DNA of 64,000 bases from Mucilaginibacter arboris (GTDB taxonomy: Bacteria > Bacteroidota > Bacteroidia > Sphingobacteriales > Sphingobacteriaceae), in NCBI RefSeq assembly GCF_009754915.1, contig NZ_WPIK01000002.1, forward strand, positions 124,001 to 188,000. Reading direction: 5' to 3'. The notes beneath the pieces were generated by a model, which was given only the letters and a program-made list of their open reading frames with translations, ran no database searches and was not told where the DNA came from. The number at the start of each line of letters is the position of its first letter. Within the stretch, counting starts at the first letter, position 1. This document shows positions 44,775-53,997 of the stretch, one piece after another. The translations under genes and the position numbers were made by a program.

Positions 44775-47700
44775 ATGAACCTAAAATTTACTTTCTTCAA
44801 AACTTTGTTAACGGTGATAGGGGTAATGCTCTATACCGTTTTACATGCCCAAACGGGAACGGTTTCCGGTACGGTTACCGCAGAAAAAGACAAACAAACC
44901 CTTCCGGCCGTTTCTGTGGTGGTGAAGGGAAAACCAGGGGGCACACAAACCGGTTTGGACGGCACTTTTAAAGTCAAAGCCGACAAAGGGGATGTGCTGG
45001 TTTTTACTTCGATCGGTTTTGTAACCAAACAGGTAACCGTAGGAAGTTCCACCAATATTCAAGTGGCCCTGGCAGAAAGTTCCAACACTTTAAACGAAGT
45101 GGTAGTGGTTGGTTACGGCACGCAATCGCGCAGTACCGTAACCAGCGCTGTTGCCAAGCTGGATAACCAGGTGCTGGCCACTGCTCCGCGAGCAAACATT
45201 GGCAGCGCTTTACAGGGAACTATTTCTGGTGTCCAGGTGGTTAATTCCAGCGGTTCGCCGGGTTCATCTCCGTTAATTACCTTGCGTGGCGGCGCTTCTA
45301 TCAGCAGTTCAACTGCTCCATTGGTAGTGGTTGATGGTATTATCAGATCATATAATGATATTCCGTCGGAGGATATTGCTTCAATCGATGTTTTAAAAGA
45401 TGCTGCTGCAACGGCTATTTACGGTGCAAGGGCCAATAACGGCGTTATCCTGATCACGACCAAGCAGGGCAAATCAGGTGTTTCTCAAATTTCCTATAAA
45501 TTTACCGAAGGCTATAACAAGCAAAGGGATAATTACCATTACCTGGATGCCGGCGATTTTATTTATTATAACCGGCTGGGCAACATCAATTCCGGCAGGA
45601 CATTGGCCCAAATTAACGCCAGCCGAGGTTATGGCTTGTTAACGGATGCCGCTAACGCAGCTTCTTTTGATATTAAGGCAGAAACGCCAGCAAATATCGG
45701 ACTTTTACAGCAGGGATGGCAGGATATCGACGATCCGGCAAATCCGGGGAGTAAAATCATCTACAAAGACCATGGCCAGCAGATCCAGAACTTACTATTC
45801 AGGAACTCCCATACGCAGGACCATTATTTAAGCGCTACCGGCGGCAATGATAAAGGCAGATATTTTAGCAGCCTGGATTATTATAATGAGGACGGTGTAA
45901 TTATCGGTTCCAATTACAACCGTTACTCCGGAACACTCAATGGCTCTTATAAAGTAAAACCTAACATCGAAGTATCTTCCGGGGCCACGTTCAGCACTTC
46001 GTCCCAATTAGGCGTAGTAGGTAGTTCTGAAATAAATACGCTCTATCGTAATTTAGCTTTATGGCCAACTTTTAACCCCTGGCTGGATGCGGCAGATACC
46101 CAGCCTAACCCGGGTAATGGTGTTACGGATGGTAACCCTTTATATTGGCTGAACAAGCTTAAAAGAAGCAACGAGGTTGACAGGATAACAGCTAATGCAG
46201 CAGTTAAATGGGATATCCGCCCCGACTTATACCTGCGTGTATCCGGTAGCGGTTATTTGTATCAAACGGTAAACCAGTCTTTCCAGCAGGCAACCCAAAC
46301 TTATACCCAAATTTTCGCTGCCGTGCCATCATTTAGTACCAGCAGGGAATCGTATAACCAGTATTACAGAACTTTCCAGCAAACTTATGATGCCATTTTA
46401 AATTATACCAAAGATTTTGGAAAGCATCATATCACCGCCTTGCTTGGTGCAGAATATTATGATCAGACAGCTTTAACTATTCAGGTTGATGGTACTAATG
46501 CGCCTACAGACGCTATCCCGACAGCAAATGCTTCAACAACATTTAATGTGGGTGCTAATACAAGTTCGCAATCAGAAAACCGTATTATATCCTCTTTTAC
46601 CCGGGTAGGATATGATTATGACCGGAAATATCTTTTCAATTTTGTATTAAGGGAAGACGGCGTATCTCAATTAGCGTTTCAGAAAAGGTTAGGTTTTTTC
46701 CCGGGTATATCTGCCGGATGGGATGTGGTGAGAGAAAATTTCTTTGAAAATTCCGGTATCAGTAAAGTGGTATCTACCTTGAAACCACGAGTAAGTTATG
46801 GTACAAACGGTAATATTGCCGGTTTGGGCAATTATGATGTGCAGGGCGTTTATAGTTCTCAGACATTATATAATGGTTTGGGAACTTTCTTAAACACTGG
46901 TTTAACCAACAATAATTTGGTTTGGGAAAAAAGCAGGACTACAGATGTAGGTGCTGATATTGGCTTTTTTAAAGACAGGATCAGTTTGATATTTGATTAT
47001 TACAACCGCATCACCAGCGATCTGCTAACTAACTTATCTTTACCAAGCTACACCGGCTTTTCTACCTTAAAAACCAACTTAGGTACTTTACAGAACAGAG
47101 GGGTTGAGTTTACACTGAATGGCAATATCATCAATAACCCTAAAGGCTTTCGTTTAAGCGCAGGTGTAACGGCATCTTATGTAAGGAACAAAGTTTTGAA
47201 ACTGCCTTATAATGGAAATGTTAATAACAGGCAGGGCGGCTTGCAGGTTTATGACCCTAAATCCGGACAGGTGATTTATGTTGGGGGTTTGCAGGAAGGC
47301 CAGGAACCGGGCCAGATCTACGGTTATAAACAAGTGTCTATTTTTAAAGATGCAGCAGATGTGGCAGCGGTAGCAGGTAACCGGATTGATAATGTAGCCA
47401 ATATTACCGGGCCAAACTTGCCTGCAGGAAAAGGCGGCCATATTACGCCAGGTGATGTGAACTGGCTGGATGTGGATAAAAATGATACCATCGACTCAAG
47501 GGACCAGGTTTACTTAGGCAATATCAACCCGAGATGGCAGGGCGGTTTCAATATCAATGTTGCCTATAAAGCCCTCTCTTTATACACCCGCTTCCAGTAC
47601 AATACCGGTAATACCATTTATAATGACCTGGTTGCCCGTACTTTAGGTAATTACCAGGGAACGTTTAATTATATCGACCTGATTAAACAGGCATGGTCCC

Positions 47701-48080
47701 CAACAAACACTGTCACAGATATACCCAAAGTGTATTATGCTGATCAGGTGGTGGGCTCCAAGCAAAACTATACCCGGGGCAATAATGGCACCGCTACTTT
47801 AAATGGCAATAACTCTAATTTTTACGAAAGCGGCAATTACCTGGCCTGCCGGGAAATTACCTTGTCTTATGATTTCCCCAAAAATCTTTTGGGTAAAACT
47901 AAATTCCTGTCGGGGGCCAGGATCTACGTCAGCGGCGAGAACTTGTTTTACCTGAAAAAATTCAGCGGTCCAACACCAGAAGCTCCTATTGATCCAAGTA
48001 CCGGGTTAATTAACGGGATCTATCAGGGGACTTATCCAACGCCAAAAAGTTTTGTATTTGGTATCCAGGCATCTTTTTAA
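44775..48080 (+). CDS. SusC/RagA TonB-dependent transporter of the sialoglycan locus
   Basis: 1101 aa. Signal peptide to LHAQ (~residue 26), carboxypeptidase-regulatory-like domain (GTVSGTVTAEKDKQTLPAVS), TonB-box-like LNEVVVVGYGTQSRS, plug with 'LITLRGGASISSSTAPLVVV' and DIASIDVLKDAAATAIYGAR, and a 22-strand barrel ending in FVFGIQASF. It imports glycan fragments or free sialic acid captured by the SusD encoded 19 bases downstream; NanO of Tannerella/Bacteroides has this role. Assignment to sialic acid rests on the surrounding genes. Confidence 0.96.
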   Translation: MNLKFTFFKTLLTVIGVMLYTVLHAQTGTVSGTVTAEKDKQTLPAVSVVVKGKPGGTQTGLDGTFKVKADKGDVLVFTSIGFVTKQVTVGSSTNIQVALAESSNTLNEVVVVGYGTQSRSTVTSAVAKLDNQVLATAPRANIGSALQGTISGVQVVNSSGSPGSSPLITLRGGASISSSTAPLVVVDGIIRSYNDIPSEDIASIDVLKDAAATAIYGARANNGVILITTKQGKSGVSQISYKFTEGYNKQRDNYHYLDAGDFIYYNRLGNINSGRTLAQINASRGYGLLTDAANAASFDIKAETPANIGLLQQGWQDIDDPANPGSKIIYKDHGQQIQNLLFRNSHTQDHYLSATGGNDKGRYFSSLDYYNEDGVIIGSNYNRYSGTLNGSYKVKPNIEVSSGATFSTSSQLGVVGSSEINTLYRNLALWPTFNPWLDAADTQPNPGNGVTDGNPLYWLNKLKRSNEVDRITANAAVKWDIRPDLYLRVSGSGYLYQTVNQSFQQATQTYTQIFAAVPSFSTSRESYNQYYRTFQQTYDAILNYTKDFGKHHITALLGAEYYDQTALTIQVDGTNAPTDAIPTANASTTFNVGANTSSQSENRIISSFTRVGYDYDRKYLFNFVLREDGVSQLAFQKRLGFFPGISAGWDVVRENFFENSGISKVVSTLKPRVSYGTNGNIAGLGNYDVQGVYSSQTLYNGLGTFLNTGLTNNNLVWEKSRTTDVGADIGFFKDRISLIFDYYNRITSDLLTNLSLPSYTGFSTLKTNLGTLQNRGVEFTLNGNIINNPKGFRLSAGVTASYVRNKVLKLPYNGNVNNRQGGLQVYDPKSGQVIYVGGLQEGQEPGQIYGYKQVSIFKDAADVAAVAGNRIDNVANITGPNLPAGKGGHITPGDVNWLDVDKNDTIDSRDQVYLGNINPRWQGGFNINVAYKALSLYTRFQYNTGNTIYNDLVARTLGNYQGTFNYIDLIKQAWSPTNTVTDIPKVYYADQVVGSKQNYTRGNNGTATLNGNNSNFYESGNYLACREITLSYDFPKNLLGKTKFLSGARIYVSGENLFYLKKFSGPTPEAPIDPSTGLINGIYQGTYPTPKSFVFGIQASF

Positions 48081-48099
48081 CTATTAAATTAAGCATTAC

Positions 48100-49644
48100 A
48101 TGAAAAAATATATAAGTTTAGTTTTATCAGGATTATGTATCCTGGTATTAACCAGTTCATGCAGGAAGCAATTAGACCTGGCACCTGTTAGCAGTGTGTC
48201 AGATGCTAATTTCTGGCAGACTGCAGATCAGTTTGACGCCTTTGTTGCCGGTGTACACACGCAGTTCAGGTCAAATAATTCAGCCTTCCAGACTTTGGGT
48301 GAAATGCGTGCAGATATTTTTGCTACTGACCCAGGCACCAATGGTACTTTTACCGGAGAGGCCACTCAGGGACTGGAACGTTTATGGACACAAAATTTAA
48401 ATCTGGATAACCCAGGTATAAGTAGTTTTGGTGGATTTTACTATAACATCAATCAGCTTAACCTGCTCATATCTAAATTAAATGCTACTTCGGTTGTTAC
48501 GACTGCCAATAAAAATTATTACCTGGGAATAGCGTATGGCATGAGGGCATTTTACTATTATCAGTTATATAGGTCCTGGGGCTCAGTTATCATTCAGACA
48601 GATCCAACATCAGGGTCAACTTTAGATATATCTTCCCTGGCAAAAGCTGCTTCCCCTGCTGATGCAGTAATGGCTTTGATCAAAGCGGATATTGACAAAT
48701 CCATCAACAGTTTCGGTCCTGATTATTCGTTCCGTAACCTGAAAGGGTACTGGTCAAAATCAGCAACCCTAATGCTTAAGGCTGATGTTTACTTGTGGAC
48801 CGGAAACAGGAGCGGAGGCATAGCAGATGTTACCATAGCAAAAGCTGCTTTAACAGATATCCAGACCAACGTTCCGTCGCTGCAATTGTTGCCTTCTTTT
48901 AGCAATGTGTTTGCTTCAACAAATAAAGGGAACAATGAGATGATATTTGTAAGTCATTACCAGTTGAACGAAGCCACCATGGGTTTTGTACAAACCAGCT
49001 TTGTTCCACAAACCAGTTTGATCGTCAATTTTTATGATTCTCTTGCCAACCGGCAATTTAATGCTACTACTGATAATTGGGGCGGTCTGCTAAGGGCGCC
49101 TGTAAAAATCTCCACCTTCCGGCAGTTCAAAAGTACCGATACCCGTACCTTGGCCAGTATTCAGCCAGCCTATTCAAAATTAAGCAACGGTACTTATAAA
49201 ATTGCAGGCTGCTTTACCGATAAGTACCAGGGCGAACAAAATGCCGGTACAAGACAGATCACCAATGATTTTCCAATCTACCGTTATGCAGACCTGCTTT
49301 TGATGATGGCAGAAGCGAAAGTAGCTTTAGGCCAGGACCCCTCAACCGAGATCAATTTAGTGCGGGCAAGGGCTTACGGTACAAATTATAACGCTGCTAC
49401 ATTGGGTTTCCCCAACCAGCCCATCGATGCCAACCCACGGGAAGCCATTTTGCAGGAGCGTTTTTATGAGTTTGTTTTTGAAGGCAAGCGCTGGTACGAT
49501 CTGAGAAGGGCCGGCGACAATTATGTTTATGAACATACCACTTTACTGCCCTCACAAGCCTATGCCCTGTTATGGCCTATCGACCGCGGTTCACTTACCA
49601 ATAACAGGTTGTTGGTGCAAACCCCGGGATATGCCCAGTTTTAA
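48100..49644 (+). CDS. SusD/RagB lipoprotein of the sialoglycan locus
   Basis: 514 aa with lipobox LCILVLTSSC. SusD marks: 'YYLGIAYGMRAFYYYQLYRS' helix pair, DFPIYRYADLLLMMAEAKVA, and the C-terminal 'EAILQERFYEFVFEGKRWYD' with LRRAGDN. It forms the lid on the SusC barrel and binds the substrate outside the cell; the counterpart in sialic-acid loci is NanU. The same transcript as susC is likely, and a repeat copy follows its stop. Confidence 0.95.
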   Translation: MKKYISLVLSGLCILVLTSSCRKQLDLAPVSSVSDANFWQTADQFDAFVAGVHTQFRSNNSAFQTLGEMRADIFATDPGTNGTFTGEATQGLERLWTQNLNLDNPGISSFGGFYYNINQLNLLISKLNATSVVTTANKNYYLGIAYGMRAFYYYQLYRSWGSVIIQTDPTSGSTLDISSLAKAASPADAVMALIKADIDKSINSFGPDYSFRNLKGYWSKSATLMLKADVYLWTGNRSGGIADVTIAKAALTDIQTNVPSLQLLPSFSNVFASTNKGNNEMIFVSHYQLNEATMGFVQTSFVPQTSLIVNFYDSLANRQFNATTDNWGGLLRAPVKISTFRQFKSTDTRTLASIQPAYSKLSNGTYKIAGCFTDKYQGEQNAGTRQITNDFPIYRYADLLLMMAEAKVALGQDPSTEINLVRARAYGTNYNAATLGFPNQPIDANPREAILQERFYEFVFEGKRWYDLRRAGDNYVYEHTTLLPSQAYALLWPIDRGSLTNNRLLVQTPGYAQF

Positions 49645-49692
49645 ATGATGATTCACTTAGCAAAAGATTTTTTAAAAAAGTCAATTATCTTC

Positions 49693-49809
49693 ATGCTTCT
49701 TTTATCACCTAAAAATCATCAAGCTTCATTCGCTTTTTTACAGCCGACAGCTCCCTCTCCTCTGGAGAGGGCCGGGCTGAGGCTAATTTTACAGGGGTAA
49801 AAGAAGCAT
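49693..49809. repeat. Dispersed repeat with nested CTCCCTCTCC hairpin
   Basis: ATGCTTCTTTTATCACC (49693) and GGGGTAAAAGAAGCAT (to 49809). The loop contains GCTCCCTCTCC/GGAGAGGGCC, a hairpin of a type also found in the 57684 copy. Confidence 0.85.
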
Positions 49810-49884
49810 TACGGTTTATAAAACATACATTTCATATTATCAATTCGGACAAGTAAAATGTCCTCCAACTAAAATAGCTAATAC

Positions 49885-50826
49885 ATGAAATTTGAACATT
49901 TACAGGGATTGTTATCAGCCCCTTTTAGTCCCTTTGATAAAGAAGGAGGACTTCATGTTGAACAGATACCGGCTTATTATTCTTTTTTAAAGCAGAACGG
50001 GGTTACAGGTGCTTTTATCAATGGTTCAACCGGCGAGGGCGTTTCGCTAAGCATGAACGAAAAAAAGAAAATTGCAGAAGCCTGGGCAGCCTGCTCCAAC
50101 CATGATCCGGAATTTAAAGTGATGGCCTTTTTGGGCGGCACTTGTCTGACCGATTGTATAGAACTGGCTAAACATGCACAGCAGATCGGCTTGTATGCGG
50201 TATCTTTTACCGGCCCGTTTTATTTTAAGCCGGCAAATGTTAAAATGCTTGCCCAAGCCTGCATCGAAGTGGCCAACGCCGTACCCGACATGCCTTTTTA
50301 TTACTATCATATTCCTGTGTTGACCGGTGTGGGATATGCCATGTTTGATCTTTTAAAAGAAATAGACGGAAAACTGCCCAACTTTGCCGGGGTAAAATAC
50401 ACGCACGAGGATTTTATGGATTTTCAAAGCTGTATGACTTTTCAAAATGGTAAATACGATATGCTTTGGGGCCGCGATGAAAACATGCTTTCGGCATTGG
50501 TGCTGGGTGCAAAGGGAGCGGTTGGAAGTACATTTAATTATGCGGCGCCGCTTTATTATGAATTGATCGAAGCCTTCAATACTAATGATCTGGTAAAAGC
50601 CCGCCAGCTTCAGCAAAAAGCTATCGATATGATCCGTTTATTAGGCAAATATGGCGGAATCTCTGTCGGTAAAGCCTACATGAAACTGGTAGACATCGAT
50701 TGCGGCGAATTCAGGCTTCCGGTTGTTAACATGAGTGCCGAGCAATTTGAAAATTTTCAAGCAGACGTACAGGAACTGGGATTTGAAAGCTTTAAATCGC
50801 GGACTGAGGCAAGGGTGGAAAGGTAA
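49885..50826 (+). CDS. nanA: N-acetylneuraminate lyase
   Basis: 313 aa, DHDPS/NAL TIM-barrel family. It splits Neu5Ac into ManNAc and pyruvate through a Schiff base. Seen: carboxylate-binding loop INGSTGEGVSL (~residue 44-54), catalytic Tyr region FYYYHIPVLTG (~137), and the Schiff-base lysine in FAGVKYTHEDF (~170); the following VLGAKGAVGST strand is also conserved. NAL rather than DHDPS is supported by YYYHIP and by the sialidase and mutarotase neighbours. Cytoplasmic (no signal). Confidence 0.95.
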   Translation: MKFEHLQGLLSAPFSPFDKEGGLHVEQIPAYYSFLKQNGVTGAFINGSTGEGVSLSMNEKKKIAEAWAACSNHDPEFKVMAFLGGTCLTDCIELAKHAQQIGLYAVSFTGPFYFKPANVKMLAQACIEVANAVPDMPFYYYHIPVLTGVGYAMFDLLKEIDGKLPNFAGVKYTHEDFMDFQSCMTFQNGKYDMLWGRDENMLSALVLGAKGAVGSTFNYAAPLYYELIEAFNTNDLVKARQLQQKAIDMIRLLGKYGGISVGKAYMKLVDIDCGEFRLPVVNMSAEQFENFQADVQELGFESFKSRTEARVER

Positions 50827-50945
50827 AAGGCGGAAAGGTGAAGGGTGGAAAGGTGAAAAGGTAGTCGCCATGCTTCCCCCCTTTGAAGGGGGTTAGGGGG
50901 ATGACCTGACCTGATAAAAGAGCTTATTTAAATTAGCAGCTGGCC

Positions 50946-51206
50946 ATGCTTCTTTTACCCTATAAAAATTGATGTTTGATTTATATTTCTATAATTATAG
51001 GTTTTTGCTTGTGCTGGTTGACCGGGTTAATTTACAAACACACCCCTAACCTTTCTCAAGAAGGGAAGCATAGTTTGCTACTTTTCTATCGTTTAGAAAG
51101 GCCTGCGCCAGGTTTCCCTTCTTGAGAGAGGTTAGGGGTATGTCCTTATCAATGTTTTTGTGAAGAGATGGTCCCGATCAATATTTTTACCTCCTAAAAG
51201 AAGCAT
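50946..51206. repeat. Dispersed repeat with nested CACCCCTAACC inverted repeat
   Basis: ATGCTTCTTTTACCC (50946) and CCTAAAAGAAGCAT (to 51206). The loop holds a separate inverted repeat: CACCCCTAACCTTTC (51041) against GAGAGGTTAGGGGTA (to 51140), each extended through AAGAAGGGAA/TTCCCTTCTT. Another G/C hairpin (TTCCCCCC...GGGGGG) lies at about 50875-50905. Together these fill the 418-bp gap between nanA and nanM. Confidence 0.8.
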
Positions 51207-51244
51207 GAAAAATAAGCCGGTACAAATTCAAATAGCTTCCAAAA

Positions 51245-52426
51245 ATGAAAAATAAAGCGTTTCTAATGATTTCAATCTATACGGTCCTGGTTTCCTGTAA
51301 TCCCGTTACCAATACAAAAGACAACAAAATCACCTGGGCTACCGTGGCAAAACTGCCTGTTGTTGCCGGGATGCAAAAGCAATTAGGTGTGGCAGGTGTA
51401 TTTACCGGCGTGAGTAACGATGTATTGTTAATTGCTGGCGGTTCAAACTTTGCAGATGGTGCCAAACCTTGGCAGGGAGGCAAAAAGCTCCACCGGGATG
51501 ATATTTATATATTGAAAAAAGAGGCAGAAAACAAATTCTCCTGGCTTAAACCTCAGCCAGCACATCTCAAACAAAACGTAGCTTATGGCGCAAGCGTTAC
51601 CCTGCCAGAAGGTGTAGTTTGTGCCGGCGGTGAAACAGACAAAGCAAACAGCAGCAGGGAAGTTTTTATGATGCAGTGGGATGCCTCAAAAAACGAAGTG
51701 TTGTTTAAAGAAATGCCTTCCCTGCCCATTCCGGTAGCTAATGCCTGTATGGCAAATATCGGCAGAACGATTTACCTAATCGGAGGGGAAAGCAACGGAA
51801 AGCCATCAGCCAAATGCTTCCTGCTCGATTTATCATCTGTGCATCCGCAATGGCAGCCTTTGCCCGACCTGCCCGTGGCCATGTCACACTCGGTTGCCGT
51901 AGCGCAATCGAACGGTAATCATTCCTGTATTTATGTGATTGGCGGACGAAGCAGCACGCCATCAGGTATCAGTGATCTGCACAATACCACCTTTTGCTAT
52001 GATCCTACTTTGAAAAAATGGCTCCGGCTAAAAAGCGTGGGCGATGGAGAAAACATAACCAACCTGTCTGCAGCTACCGGAGTTTCCCATGGAAACGCTG
52101 ATATCATCGTAATTGGCGGCGATAAGGGAAATGTATTTCACCAGATCGAAACCTACAACGCCAAGATAGAAAAGGCCCAAAATGAAACAGAAAAGCAAAA
52201 GCTGCAAAACGAAAAACTGGAGCTGCTGAACAACCACCAGGGATTTAGCAAGGATGTGTATCAGTACAATACCCTGACAGACACCTGGAAAAAGATCGGC
52301 GAACTGCCTTTTTACGGGCAGGTTACCACTACTGCCGTAAAGTGGGGAAATGATATTTTTATTCCCTGCGGGGAAATAAAACCAGGCGTACGTACAGAAA
52401 ATGTGGTTCGGGGGGAATTTAAATGA
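51245..52426 (+). CDS. nanM: N-acetylneuraminate mutarotase (Kelch propeller)
   Basis: 393 aa, lipoprotein-type or exported N-terminus (FLMISIYTVLVSC). Six Kelch blades are visible through GG-hydrophobic turns: 'LLIAGGSNFADG', VVCAGGETD, IYLIGGESNGKP, IYVIGGRSSTPSG, IIVIGGDKGNVF, IFIPCGEIKPGVR. NanM converts alpha-Neu5Ac released by sialidases to the beta anomer preferred by transporters. A charged helical insert (YNAKIEKAQNETEKQKLQNE, ~300-325) lies before the last blades, as in other Bacteroidota homologues. It overlaps the transporter gene by 4 bases. Confidence 0.93.
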   Translation: MKNKAFLMISIYTVLVSCNPVTNTKDNKITWATVAKLPVVAGMQKQLGVAGVFTGVSNDVLLIAGGSNFADGAKPWQGGKKLHRDDIYILKKEAENKFSWLKPQPAHLKQNVAYGASVTLPEGVVCAGGETDKANSSREVFMMQWDASKNEVLFKEMPSLPIPVANACMANIGRTIYLIGGESNGKPSAKCFLLDLSSVHPQWQPLPDLPVAMSHSVAVAQSNGNHSCIYVIGGRSSTPSGISDLHNTTFCYDPTLKKWLRLKSVGDGENITNLSAATGVSHGNADIIVIGGDKGNVFHQIETYNAKIEKAQNETEKQKLQNEKLELLNNHQGFSKDVYQYNTLTDTWKKIGELPFYGQVTTTAVKWGNDIFIPCGEIKPGVRTENVVRGEFK

Positions 52427-53667
52427 TGAAATATTCAAAAAATTATCCCTGGATTGTAGTAGGCCTCCTTTGGGGCGTGGCCTTGTTAAATTACATGGAC
52501 AGGCAAATGCTGGCAACCATGAGGCCTGCCATGCAGATAGATATTGCAGAGTTAAAATCGGCAACGAACTTTGGTTATTTAATGGCCGTTTTTCTGTGGA
52601 TATACGGTTTTGTAAGCCCTGTTTCCGGCGTTATTGCCGATAAATTTAACCGCAAGTGGCTGATCGTTTTTAGTTTGTTTGTTTGGTCTGCTGTTACTTT
52701 TGCCATGGGCTTTGCCAACACTTTTAACCAGATCTACTGGTTAAGGGCCATTATGGGCGTTAGCGAAGCCTTGTATATTCCAGCCGGCCTGTCTTTAATT
52801 GCTGATTATCATTCTTCTAAAACCAGGTCGCTTGCAATCGGCATCCACATGACGGGGCTTTATATGGGCCAGGCTTTGGGCGGTTTTGGTGCAACCGTAG
52901 CGGCATCATTTTCCTGGCAGGCCACTTTTCATTCTTTTGGAATAGTAGGTATTTTATACGCATTGATCCTGATCGCCCTTTTAAAAGAGAAAAAAGCCGC
53001 TGTAGAAACAACATCTTCAGATCAGTTTCTGGTCAAAGAAAAAACGCCATTGTTCAAAGGATTGGCGTTGTTGTTTACCAATATCTCCTTCTGGATCATC
53101 CTTTTTTACTTTGCCGTTCCAAGTTTACCGGGTTGGGCAACCAAAAACTGGCTGCCAACACTTTTTGCGCAAAACTTAAACATCCCCATGTCCCAGGCAG
53201 GCCCATTATCCACCATAACCATTGCAGCTTCTTCGTTTTTGGGTGTGTTGTTTGGGGGGATCTTATCCGACAGGTGGGTCCAAAAAAATATTAAAGGAAG
53301 GATCTACACCAGCGCCATTGGCCTGGCCTTAACCATACCTTCCTTACTGCTGATCGGTTTTGGCCATACACTTTTCCACGTGATGGGCGCTGCCCTTTGT
53401 TTTGGCCTGGGTTACGGCATATTTGATGCGAACAATATGCCTATTCTCTGTCAGTTTGTTTCTGCAAAATACAGAGCAACTGCTTACGGGATCATGAACA
53501 TGACGGGTGTGTTCTTCGGTGCTTTTATTACCGACCTGTTAGGAAAATCCAGCGATGCCGGGCATTTGGGAAAAGATTTTGCCATGTTAGCCGGAATTGT
53601 TTTGGTTGCCCTGGCCGTTCAATTGTATTTTTTAAACCCGAAACAGAATGATTTTGCAGATGCGTAA
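52423..53667 (+). CDS. nanT: MFS transporter, probable sialic acid importer
   Basis: 414 aa, twelve helices. Features of the anion:cation symporter/hexuronate branch: LNYMDRQMLATMRPAM at the first loop, 'GVIADKFNRKWLIVFSLFVW', LRAIMGVSEALYIPAGLSLI, and GILSDRWVQKN in the second half. Overlap with nanM (ATGATG) implies translational coupling and a shared substrate, so Neu5Ac import across the inner membrane is likely; B. fragilis uses an MFS NanT in the same way. Substrate not provable from sequence. Confidence 0.88.
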   Translation: MMKYSKNYPWIVVGLLWGVALLNYMDRQMLATMRPAMQIDIAELKSATNFGYLMAVFLWIYGFVSPVSGVIADKFNRKWLIVFSLFVWSAVTFAMGFANTFNQIYWLRAIMGVSEALYIPAGLSLIADYHSSKTRSLAIGIHMTGLYMGQALGGFGATVAASFSWQATFHSFGIVGILYALILIALLKEKKAAVETTSSDQFLVKEKTPLFKGLALLFTNISFWIILFYFAVPSLPGWATKNWLPTLFAQNLNIPMSQAGPLSTITIAASSFLGVLFGGILSDRWVQKNIKGRIYTSAIGLALTIPSLLLIGFGHTLFHVMGAALCFGLGYGIFDANNMPILCQFVSAKYRATAYGIMNMTGVFFGAFITDLLGKSSDAGHLGKDFAMLAGIVLVALAVQLYFLNPKQNDFADA

Positions 53668-53714
53668 GCAAAACATTCTTTTAGCTTAGGTAACATAATT
53701 TAAAATATATCAGG

Positions 53715-53873
53715 TTCTGTCTAAATTTAGCTCAATACGATTATATGCTTCTTTTATCGGGTAAAAATCATGGTCCTTTGGCCATTACGTTTTAAAGGGG
53801 CATTATATCAACAGTACTCATTTTTTAGGCGATAAAAGAAGCATTGCGTTTTTCTGAATAAATTTAAACAGGC
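53715..53873. repeat. Dispersed inverted repeat with outer arms
   Basis: ATGCTTCTTTTATCGGG (53745) and GGCGATAAAAGAAGCAT (to 53844), with outer TTCTGTCTAAATTTAG (53715) and AATTTAAACAGGC (to 53873). Lies in the 330-bp spacer between nanT and the first sialidase. Confidence 0.85.
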
Positions 53874-53997
53874 AATTGCCAATTGTGTAAAATGAATTTT
53901 AACTATTTAAACATATTGAGCTTTTTTATCCTCCCAATAACCACTTAATGTAGAGGATTGCCTAATTCCAACTGATCAGTATAAATAGAAGAACAAA